Of a stretch of DNA of 11,367 nucleotides, positions 1 to 5,967 are shown piece after piece. The DNA comes from Lachnospiraceae bacterium UBA1267. Its GTDB lineage: Bacteria; Bacillota; Clostridia; Lachnospirales; Lachnospiraceae. The translations under genes were made by a program, and so were the position numbers. The DNA lies in contig DBVJ01000045.1 of assembly GCA_002308115.1 (NCBI GenBank), positions 461 through 11,827 on the forward strand, in the 5' to 3' direction. Position 1 is the stretch's first letter. Every line of letters begins with the position of its first letter. The notes beneath the pieces were generated by a model, which saw only the letters and a list, made by a program, of their open reading frames with translations, made no database searches and was not told where the DNA came from.

Positions 1-1008
1 GGCGCAGGCGCGCTCTCCGGAGCGATCGGATGCGCATTGGGCCGCATGGTGGCGCATCTGACGATCGGAAGAAAGAAATATGCCGAAGCCGAAGAGCGGA
101 TGAGCCGCTCGGATGAGAAGCTGGCTATACTCGAAGAAACATTTCTTCAACTCGCGGACCGGGATGAAGAGGCTTTTCAGCACTTCATGGATGCCATGAA
201 ACGCCCGAAGGAGACGGAAGAGGAGAAGACGGCCCGAAAGGAAGCAATGTCCATTGCGCTCAAGGATGCGACGGAGGTACCGCTTGCGGTCATGGAAACC
301 GCGCTGGAGGCATTTCCTGAAGTGCATTCTTTAGCCATCTCCGGCAATAAAAATGCGGTCTCGGATGCCGGCGCCGCGGCAAACATGCTGCTCTCGGCCC
401 TGGAGACCGGCGCGGAAAATGTGCGGATCAATCTGGCTTCCATGAAGGATGAAGCAATCAAGGACGATTATGAACGCCGGATGGAATCCGCGCTGAGAAG
501 CGGCCGTGATGCCCTAAAGGCGATCCGGAACACTGTCCGATCCCGCGTAGATGGAACTGAAAGGAAGACCGGGATGAAAGAAATCACAGTCAAGTATTTC
601 AACGATCAGATCGAAAGGCTCCGCTATGTGGACGGCAAATCTGACTGGATCGATTTGAGAGCGGCGGAAGAAGTCACCATGAAAGCCGGCGAGATGAAAC
701 TCATCCCGCTCGGCATTGCCATCGCGCTTCCCGAAGGCTATGAAGCCTGGATCGTTCCCCGGAGTTCCACGTTTAAGAATTTCGGTGTTCTTCAGGCCAA
801 TTCCTTCGGTGTGGTGGACGAGAGCTACTCGGGCGACGGGGATCAGTGGTATTTCCCGGCCTACGCGGTCCGCGATACCGTGATCCATCAAAACGACCGC
901 ATTTGCCAGTTCCGCATCATGAAACATCAGCCCGAACTGGTTTTCAACGAGACGGACGTTCTCGAAAACGAGACCAGGGGAGGCTTTGGATCCACGGGAG
1001 TGCAGTAA
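1..1008 (+). CDS. Cyclodeaminase-family domain (5'-truncated) in frame with a complete dUTPase
   Basis: The reading frame is open from the first base, so the start lies upstream; the ATG at 37 is only an internal Met. Codons 1-186 or so match the formiminotransferase-cyclodeaminase (FTCD_C / FchA-like) family: a Gly/Ala-rich start, the hallmark LTIGRKKY (about codons 20-27) and an all-helical remainder. These proteins act in folate one-carbon metabolism (formimino- or methenyl-THF conversion). About 25 N-terminal residues seem to be missing. The domain reaches its normal C-terminus near SRV (codons 181-183), but no stop follows. The frame continues through about 8 residues into a full dUTPase beginning at the Met at 574. 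Either this is a real fusion, or two genes lie in one frame with the separating stop lost by mutation or sequencing error. The internal ribosome binding site favours dUTPase also being made separately. Family calls are firm; the fused state is uncertain. Confidence 0.75.
   Translation, partial: GAGALSGAIGCALGRMVAHLTIGRKKYAEAEERMSRSDEKLAILEETFLQLADRDEEAFQHFMDAMKRPKETEEEKTARKEAMSIALKDATEVPLAVMETALEAFPEVHSLAISGNKNAVSDAGAAANMLLSALETGAENVRINLASMKDEAIKDDYERRMESALRSGRDALKAIRNTVRSRVDGTERKTGMKEITVKYFNDQIERLRYVDGKSDWIDLRAAEEVTMKAGEMKLIPLGIAIALPEGYEAWIVPRSSTFKNFGVLQANSFGVVDESYSGDGDQWYFPAYAVRDTVIHQNDRICQFRIMKHQPELVFNETDVLENETRGGFGSTGVQ
574..1008 (+). CDS. dut: dUTP diphosphatase (dUTPase), probable separate internal start
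   Basis: Hydrolyses dUTP to dUMP and pyrophosphate, keeping uracil out of DNA and supplying dTMP synthesis; cytosolic trimer in this family. Starting at the ATG at 574 gives 144 residues, the normal length for a stand-alone trimeric dUTPase. A well placed AAAGGA (560-565) lies 8 nt upstream. All five family motifs are visible in order: DLRAA (motif 1), PRSST (2), [14 protein letters not shown] (3, carrying the base-binding loop and catalytic Asp), NDRICQF (4) and the C-terminal P-loop-like RGGFGSTG (5). The motif 3 loop is longer than the usual GVIDxxYxG form, which I recall as normal in clostridial members. It lies in the same frame as the upstream cyclodeaminase domain with no stop between, so it may also be produced as a fusion. 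The GH13 gene starts 3 nt after its stop. Confidence 0.8.
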   Translation: MKEITVKYFNDQIERLRYVDGKSDWIDLRAAEEVTMKAGEMKLIPLGIAIALPEGYEAWIVPRSSTFKNFGVLQANSFGVVDESYSGDGDQWYFPAYAVRDTVIHQNDRICQFRIMKHQPELVFNETDVLENETRGGFGSTGVQ

Positions 1009-1011
1009 GCA

Positions 1012-2694
1012 ATGAAAAAATGGTGGCAGGAAGCAGTCCTGTATGAAATTTACTGCAAGAGTTTCTTTGACAGCAACGGGGACGGGATCGGTGATCTTCC
1101 GGGCGTTTTAGAGAAGCTTCCTGTGCTCAAAGAACTCGGGATCGGCTGCATCTGGTTCACCCCGATCTACTGTTCGCCGCAGGTCGACAACGGCTATGAC
1201 GTGTCGGATTACCGCTCCATCGATCCGGCCTACGGGACCATGGACGATTTCAAAAGAGTCCTCGACGCCGCGCATGCGATGGGGATCCGCATCGTCATGG
1301 ATCAGGTGCTGAATCACAGTTCCGACGAGCATTTCTGGTTCCGCGAATCCAGAAAGTCCAAAGACAATCCCTACCGGAACTATTATATCTGGCAGCCGCC
1401 GAAGGCCGACGGTTCCGAACCCAACAACTGGGGGAGCTATTTTCGCGAAGGACGGGGCTCCGCCTGGGAATTTGACGCAGCGACCGGAGAGTATTATCTG
1501 CATCAGTATTCCGTGAAAATGCCGGACCTGAACTGGGAATATCCGCCGCTTCGGAAAGAGATCTATGAAATGCTTCGTTTCTGGGCGGATATGGGCGTGG
1601 ACGGCTTCCGTCTGGACATTTTCACGCGCCTTAAGAAGCCGGAAGGCTTCCCGGACACCCAAAAGCAGCCGGATGTCCTCCTGGACCGGAACGGCTTCAT
1701 CGTGGATAAGAAAATGTGCACGAACGTCCCGGGGATCCATGAGATCATCCATGAGATGCATAAAGAAGTGTTTGGACCCTGTGATGTGTTCACGGTCGGC
1801 GAAGGCGCAGGCGTGAATTCGGAAAATGCGCCGGGCTTCATCGGAAAGGAACGGGAAGAGCTCGATACGGTCTACCATTTCGAACTGGCCGGCCGCTCGA
1901 AGCCGGTCATGAGAGCGGAAGACTTCCGAAGAGTCCAGAAAGCCTGGTATGAGGTGCAGAAGAAGGGCGGCTGGGAAACGCAGCATTTTTCCAACCACGA
2001 TTCCGCGCGCCAGGTGTCCAATTACGGCGCCGAAGGAAAGTACCGCATCGCTTCCGCCAGGCTTCTCGCCGTGCTTCTTCTGACGACGCCCGGCACGCCG
2101 ATTCTCTATCAGGGCGAAGAGATCGGCATGGTGAATGTCTCCTACGACCATATCGAAGACTATAACGACCGCTATACTGTCGGAGACTACCGGTCCATGG
2201 TGGAGAAGGGCGCGGATCCGAAAGAAACGCTCGCCGTTCTGGCCCCGAAGAGCCGGGACAATGCGCGGACGCCCTACCAGTGGGACGCTAGTCCGAATGC
2301 CGGTTTCACCAAGGGCACGCCGTGGCTTCGGGTGAATCCATGTTATCCTGAGATCAATCTCAAGAAAGATATGGAAGATCCGTCCGGCATTTTCAGAGGC
2401 TATCAGGAACTCATCCGTATCCGCGCGGAGCATCCGGTCATTCCGGACGGAGAGATCGTTTTCCATCTGGAAGACGATCCGCGGATCATCGCATATACCA
2501 GGAAAAATGAAGCGGAGAGCCTTTTGGTCCTTGCAAATCTGTCCGGGGAAGAAGCCCCGCTTCAGCTGCCGCGGGAACTTTGTGAAAAGAACTGGAAGCT
2601 TCTGTTCTCAGGCCGTCCGGAGTGCGGGGGCGGTCTGAACGCGAAGCACACGCTTGCGCCCTGGGAATCCGAAGTGTTCCTTTGTACGGACTGA
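1012..2694 (+). CDS. GH13 alpha-glucosidase (oligo-1,6-glucosidase-like)
   Basis: 560 residues, the usual length for GH13 oligo-1,6-glucosidase / alpha-glucosidase / trehalose-6-phosphate hydrolase enzymes. No signal peptide, so cytoplasmic action on imported oligosaccharides is expected. Visible elements: calcium-loop DSNGDGIGDL (residues 20-29), region I QVLNH with HSSDEH (98-107), region V MPDLNW (170-175), nucleophile D202 in GVDGFRLD, general acid E264 in VGEGAG, transition-state Asp D330 in FSNHD, then YQGEEIGM, RTPYQW and a C-terminal beta domain. The residue after the nucleophile is Ile where alpha-1,6 enzymes have Val and alpha-1,4 enzymes usually Thr or Ala, so the linkage preference leans to 1,6 but is unsettled. 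It starts 3 nt after the dUTPase stop, suggesting co-transcription, although its ribosome binding site (GGGAG, about 10 nt upstream) is modest. A strong terminator follows. Family certain, exact substrate not. Confidence 0.93.
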   Translation: MKKWWQEAVLYEIYCKSFFDSNGDGIGDLPGVLEKLPVLKELGIGCIWFTPIYCSPQVDNGYDVSDYRSIDPAYGTMDDFKRVLDAAHAMGIRIVMDQVLNHSSDEHFWFRESRKSKDNPYRNYYIWQPPKADGSEPNNWGSYFREGRGSAWEFDAATGEYYLHQYSVKMPDLNWEYPPLRKEIYEMLRFWADMGVDGFRLDIFTRLKKPEGFPDTQKQPDVLLDRNGFIVDKKMCTNVPGIHEIIHEMHKEVFGPCDVFTVGEGAGVNSENAPGFIGKEREELDTVYHFELAGRSKPVMRAEDFRRVQKAWYEVQKKGGWETQHFSNHDSARQVSNYGAEGKYRIASARLLAVLLLTTPGTPILYQGEEIGMVNVSYDHIEDYNDRYTVGDYRSMVEKGADPKETLAVLAPKSRDNARTPYQWDASPNAGFTKGTPWLRVNPCYPEINLKKDMEDPSGIFRGYQELIRIRAEHPVIPDGEIVFHLEDDPRIIAYTRKNEAESLLVLANLSGEEAPLQLPRELCEKNWKLLFSGRPECGGGLNAKHTLAPWESEVFLCTD

Positions 2695-2709
2695 AAAGCG
2701 GATATAACG

Positions 2710-2739
2710 AAAAAGGACTCCCGCGGGGGAGTCCTTTTT
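2710..2739. terminator. Bidirectional intrinsic terminator between convergent genes
   Basis: AAAAAGGACTCCC (2710-2722) pairs perfectly with GGGAGTCCTTTTT (2727-2739) around a 4-nt loop. The T-run serves the + strand GH13 unit and the A-run provides a T-run for the - strand pyrophosphorylase, so it can terminate both. It sits 16 nt after one stop and 17 nt before the other. Confidence 0.9.
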
Positions 2740-2755
2740 CATGTACGGGGCAGGT

Positions 2756-3985
2756 TCAAAGCACCACGCCGTTCTTCGAAAGAAGCGCTCTTGCGGATTC
2801 CACGGAATCCACACCCGTGGCATTTTTCACGGGGGCGAAGGCCTTCGTGCGGTCCACTTCGAAGGGCAGGCAGGTGCCGGTGAGTTCCACCATATCCACC
2901 ACGAGAAGCTCGTATTTATAGCCGTTGGGCTCCTCCGGCTTGATGAGCGTGCCGTCCTCAGCCATATACGGGATCTTCTTTTTCGCGAAATGGACAGGCA
3001 TTTTCATGTCGACGATCTCTTCAAGTTTTGAGACTTTGAAGAGGTAATTCAAAATGACGCCGTAATTGTAAAGAAGCGTTCCGTTCTCGTCGCGAAGCGT
3101 CTTCATGTCTTCCGTGATCTCATAGTATTCCACCACGGAAGGCCTGCCGTTCCGCTTGCAGATGACGCCGATCCGTTCTTCAGGTTCCGCCTTCGAAACG
3201 ACCATCGCGCCGTCGTTCACGCCCGAAAGAAGCGTCGCGCCGACAAAGCAGGGATCCTGGATCTTCTGGAGCACGTTGTCCACCGCGAAGACCGAAAGAT
3301 ATTCGATGCCTTTTTTGTGAACGTCCTCAAGGAGTCCCGCGTTTTTCAGCGAATGGAACCAGCCGCCGTTGCCGTTCGGGGAAAGTGCGAGAGAGGAACG
3401 GCTCTTCATGAGCACCTTGCCCTGAAGATCGGTGCAGGGCGCCATGTCCTGACGGAAGAAGCGGATGAAGGCAGGATCGTAGCCGAAATAACTGTGCTCC
3501 TCAAAGAAAGCGACAGTCTCATCGTGGTTCAGATCGCTCGTCATGACGTACAGCGGGATCAGCGCGCCGGCTTCTTCAGAAACCTTGAGGAGCTGTTTCA
3601 TGTGGCATTCGAAAATGAACAGGTCTCTCGTAAGACCCATGTTGTACATGCCCTTCGGATGATCGAAACCGAGACGTGTGCCCTGGCCCCCGGCCAAAAG
3701 GACGGCGCCGGTCTTGCAGGCCTTGATGGCCTCAAGTCCTGCCGCACGGAATTCTGCTTCGCGTGCCTGGATCTCTTCGATCGTCACAGCGCCGAGGGGC
3801 TCGAAAACCTGCCCCTGAGAAGCCGCTTCCGGGCTTTCCGAAAAGGCTTCCAGAACCGAAAAGTCCGTGGCTTCGATTTCATTTAAAAGCGATTCCTTCT
3901 CGGATTCCGTGAGCGTTTCGTAATAACGAAGCAAATGTTCCTGCCCGTATTTTGCAAGTTTCTCTCTGGCGGCGTTGAGGTCCAT
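2756..3985 (-). CDS. UTP--sugar-1-phosphate uridylyltransferase (UDPGP / UDP-GlcNAc pyrophosphorylase family)
   Basis: Predicted to transfer UMP from UTP to a sugar 1-phosphate (GlcNAc-1-P, glucose-1-P or similar), giving a UDP-sugar and pyrophosphate. This is the eukaryotic-type UDPGP fold (AGX1/UAP-like), not the GalU or GlmU type. From the chosen start the protein has 409 residues. It shows the nucleotide-binding LAGGQGTRLG (97-106) followed by PKG (110-112), the uridine/sugar-binding GNGGWF (205-210), and VFAVDNVL (232-239), the counterpart of the VDN motif of eukaryotic enzymes. The start at 3985 (MDLNAAREK) is preceded by AGGAGGG in good position. A longer frame runs up to 4048, but its first codons overlap the promoter -35, so it is rejected. 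Monocistronic, with its own promoter and a shared terminator. Sugar specificity (GlcNAc versus glucose/galactose) cannot be read from the sequence. Confidence 0.88.
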   Translation of the reverse strand: MDLNAAREKLAKYGQEHLLRYYETLTESEKESLLNEIEATDFSVLEAFSESPEAASQGQVFEPLGAVTIEEIQAREAEFRAAGLEAIKACKTGAVLLAGGQGTRLGFDHPKGMYNMGLTRDLFIFECHMKQLLKVSEEAGALIPLYVMTSDLNHDETVAFFEEHSYFGYDPAFIRFFRQDMAPCTDLQGKVLMKSRSSLALSPNGNGGWFHSLKNAGLLEDVHKKGIEYLSVFAVDNVLQKIQDPCFVGATLLSGVNDGAMVVSKAEPEERIGVICKRNGRPSVVEYYEITEDMKTLRDENGTLLYNYGVILNYLFKVSKLEEIVDMKMPVHFAKKKIPYMAEDGTLIKPEEPNGYKYELLVVDMVELTGTCLPFEVDRTKAFAPVKNATGVDSVESARALLSKNGVVL

Positions 3986-4019
3986 TCCGAACCCTCCTTC
4001 TGTGTGATTATTTGCCTTG

Positions 4020-4048
4020 ATTATATCAGCACCCGCCTCAATGGTCAA
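4020..4048 (-). promoter_or_regulatory. Sigma-A promoter for the uridylyltransferase gene
   Basis: On the - strand TTGACC (4043-4048) is separated by exactly 17 bp from a perfect TATAAT (4020-4025). Transcription should start near 4012-4014, leaving a leader of about 28 nt with AGGAGGG just before the ATG at 3985. Confidence 0.85.
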
Positions 4049-4058
4049 CGGAAGAAAG

Positions 4059-4097
4059 CGCGCGGATCACGCGCGGGTGTGGTCCCAAAATGGGCCA
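4059..4097. repeat. Two inverted repeats between divergent promoters
   Basis: CGCGCG (4059-4064) and CGCGCG (4070-4075) form a near-palindrome with a 5-bp centre. Just beyond, CCCA-AAA-TGGG (4084-4094), extended by TGG/CCA with one bulged base (4080-4097), forms a second. Both lie between the two -35 boxes, where a regulator could act on both promoters. They could be operators; no named binding-site consensus fits, and G/C-rich palindromes also arise by chance. Confidence 0.4.
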
Positions 4098-4100
4098 TAC

Positions 4101-4129
4101 TTGAATTTAAGCCGGAATTCTGTTATAAA
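4101..4129 (+). promoter_or_regulatory. Sigma-A promoter for the pfkA operon
   Basis: TTGAAT (4101-4106), a 17-bp spacer, then TATAAA (4124-4129) with an extended -10 TG at 4121-4122. The transcript would start near 4136, giving a leader of roughly 45-50 nt. That leader contains a tandem 7-bp repeat TTCGGGC (4153-4166) just before the AAGGAGG of pfkA. No convincing riboswitch or attenuator is visible. Confidence 0.8.
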
Positions 4130-4182
4130 TCTACTGTAGTATCGCTTTTTGTTTCGGGCTTCGGGCTCGTAAGGAGGGGAAA

Positions 4183-5172
4183 ATGGAGAGCAATATCAAG
4201 AAAATTGCCGTGCTGACAAGCGGCGGCGATGCGCCGGGCATGAATGCGGCGGTACGTGCCGTGGTCCGCGGCGCCCTGAAGCAGGGCTTCAAAGTCCTTG
4301 GTGTGAAAAGAGGTTATCAGGGCCTTCTGGAAGACGACATTGTCGAAATGGACGCGGCGAGCGTTTCCGATATCATCCAGAAGGGCGGCACGGTGCTGAA
4401 GACAGCCAGAAGCTCCCGTTTTGCGACGAAAGAAGGCGTGGAAACCGGTGCGAGGATTCTGAGAGAGCACGAGGTCGATGCGCTGGTCGTCATCGGCGGC
4501 GACGGTTCGTTCCGCGGCGCGCTGGACCTTTCCAGAGAAGGCATCAATCTGTTCTGCATCCCCGGAACCATCGACCTGGACGTGGCCTGCACGGACTATA
4601 CGATCGGCTTTGACACCGCCTGCAACACGGCGATGGACGCGATCGACAAGATCCGTGACACCAGCTCCTCCCACGGCCGTTGCTCGATCATCGAGGTCAT
4701 GGGCCGTTCCGCCGGCTATATCGCGACCCACTGCGGCATCGCGACGGGTGCGGAGGACGTGCTGATCCCCGAATTGTATAACGGCGACATCGAAGAGACC
4801 ATCCAGAAACTCTGTGATCATATCGAAGCCAACAAGGGCGCGGGCAAGACACATTTCCTGGTCGTGAACGCGGAAGGCATCGGTCATTCGGAATACATGG
4901 CGGAGAAGATCCAGGAGAAGACCGGCGTCAAGACCGTGGTCACGATCCTCGGATACATCCAGCGCGGCGGCTCACCCTCCTGCAGAGACCGTTTCATGGC
5001 TACCATGATGGGCGTGCATACCATCGACCTGATGGCCATGGGTTATTCGAACCGTGTGGTCGCGTTCAAAGACGGCGAGATCGTGGACTATGATATCCAG
5101 AAAGCCCTCCGCATGAGAAAAGACATGCCGCAGGATATTACCCGCGTGACGCGGCTTCTGGTCCGTTTCTAA
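4183..5172 (+). CDS. pfkA: ATP-dependent 6-phosphofructokinase
   Basis: Phosphorylates fructose 6-phosphate to fructose 1,6-bisphosphate with ATP, the committed step of glycolysis; cytosolic tetramer in bacteria. 329 residues, close to the usual 320. Visible: the N-terminal ATP site SGGDAPGMNAAVR (13-25), GGDGS (105-109), the catalytic loop GTIDLD (128-133, D131 aligning with the E. coli catalytic Asp127), R166, MGRSAG (173-178) and the sugar-phosphate loop YIQRGGSP (258-265). Gly at 108 and Gly at 128, the positions that are Asp and Lys in pyrophosphate-dependent enzymes, indicate ATP as donor. Oddity: the near-invariant IDND reads IDLD, with Leu replacing Asn. AAGGAGG (4171-4177) sets the start. 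First gene of a four-gene operon driven by the promoter at 4101-4129; the methyltransferase begins 6 nt after its stop. Confidence 0.96.
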   Translation: MESNIKKIAVLTSGGDAPGMNAAVRAVVRGALKQGFKVLGVKRGYQGLLEDDIVEMDAASVSDIIQKGGTVLKTARSSRFATKEGVETGARILREHEVDALVVIGGDGSFRGALDLSREGINLFCIPGTIDLDVACTDYTIGFDTACNTAMDAIDKIRDTSSSHGRCSIIEVMGRSAGYIATHCGIATGAEDVLIPELYNGDIEETIQKLCDHIEANKGAGKTHFLVVNAEGIGHSEYMAEKIQEKTGVKTVVTILGYIQRGGSPSCRDRFMATMMGVHTIDLMAMGYSNRVVAFKDGEIVDYDIQKALRMRKDMPQDITRVTRLLVRF

Positions 5173-5178
5173 AGCCGG

Positions 5179-5967
5179 ATGAAGAGAGAACTGCGGGAAA
5201 TCTCGGAGTGGCAGAAGCGGCCTTCGGAAAGAAGGCGCGACGGCATTTTTGTCGTCGAAGGGATCCGTATGTGCTCGGAGATCCCGCCGGAGCGGATCGA
5301 ACGGGTCGTCATGACGGAAAGCTTCCTTCGCTCCCACCGGGACCTCGCGGAACGGTTCAAAGGATCCGGATCGCCGCTCATCATCACGGATGAGACCGAG
5401 TTTCAAAGAATCTCTGACACCAGGACGCCTCAGGGGGTTCTTGCCGCGGTGCGGATGAAACCCAGGACAGAGGAAGAAGTGCTTTCCGATCCGAAGGGTG
5501 TTTATCTGTTCCTGGAAAGGATCCAGGATCCCGGAAATCTCGGCACCATGCTGAGGAGCGCGGAAGCGGCCAGCTCGGCAGGCGTGCTTATGAGTCCGGA
5601 CTGCTGTGACATTTATAATCCGAAGACGGTGCGCTCCACCATGGGATCCATTTTCAGGGTTCCCTTCGTGGTCTCAGCAGACCTTCGGGGCGCCGCGGAA
5701 AAGCTTCAGAAGATGGGCGGAAAGGTCTATGCGGCTCATCTCGGAGGAGCCGTGGATTATACCGCCATGGACTATCGTTCCATGTGTGCCTTCCTGATCG
5801 GAAACGAAGCGGAAGGCTTGACAGAAGAACTCGCTTCGGTCTCGGATCAGAGGATCCGCATTCCGATGGGCGGGCAGGTGGAATCCCTGAATGCCTCACT
5901 GGCAGCGACAGTGCTCCTGTATGAAGCGGACCGGCAGAGAAGAGCCGGTTCGGAGAAGGTATTGTGA
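5179..5967 (+). CDS. SpoU/TrmH-family RNA 2'-O-methyltransferase
   Basis: Predicted SAM-dependent methylation of a ribose 2'-hydroxyl in rRNA or tRNA, using the trefoil-knot (SPOUT) fold as a dimer. 262 residues. An N-terminal substrate-binding domain (about 1-95) has the family signature FVVEGIRM (24-31). The catalytic domain has motif 1 IQDPGNLGTMLRSAEA (115-130, with the conserved Asn and catalytic Arg), motif 2 FLIGNEAEGL (205-214) and motif 3 IPMGGQVESLNASLAA (228-243). This layout resembles RlmB/TsnR-like and 'RNA methyltransferase' proteins next to pheS in other Firmicutes, but the target nucleotide cannot be deduced. It begins 6 nt after pfkA without a clear ribosome binding site, so translation may depend on coupling to pfkA. 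Its last codons overlap the next gene by 4 nt. Confidence 0.92.
   Translation: MKRELREISEWQKRPSERRRDGIFVVEGIRMCSEIPPERIERVVMTESFLRSHRDLAERFKGSGSPLIITDETEFQRISDTRTPQGVLAAVRMKPRTEEEVLSDPKGVYLFLERIQDPGNLGTMLRSAEAASSAGVLMSPDCCDIYNPKTVRSTMGSIFRVPFVVSADLRGAAEKLQKMGGKVYAAHLGGAVDYTAMDYRSMCAFLIGNEAEGLTEELASVSDQRIRIPMGGQVESLNASLAATVLLYEADRQRRAGSEKVL

Noticed and set aside
1108..2466. A 452-codon open frame on the - strand inside the GH13 gene
   Set aside because: It is antisense to a gene with all catalytic motifs intact, has no ribosome binding site or recognisable domain, and long antisense frames are common in moderately GC-rich coding sequence.
3317..3886. 189-codon + strand frame within the uridylyltransferase gene
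   Set aside because: Antisense shadow of a well supported gene; no family resemblance and no ribosome binding site.
3986..4048. 21-residue N-terminal extension of the uridylyltransferase
   Set aside because: The first codons overlap the TTGACC -35 box and lie upstream of the predicted transcription start; AGGAGGG fits the start at 3985.
4080..4097. CcpA cre site upstream of pfkA
   Set aside because: The inverted repeat TGG-CCCA-AAA-TGGG-CCA lacks the central CG and spacing of the cre consensus.
4123..4887. 254-codon - strand frame over the start of pfkA
   Set aside because: Antisense to PfkA with its conserved motifs, and it would run across the pfkA promoter and ribosome binding site.
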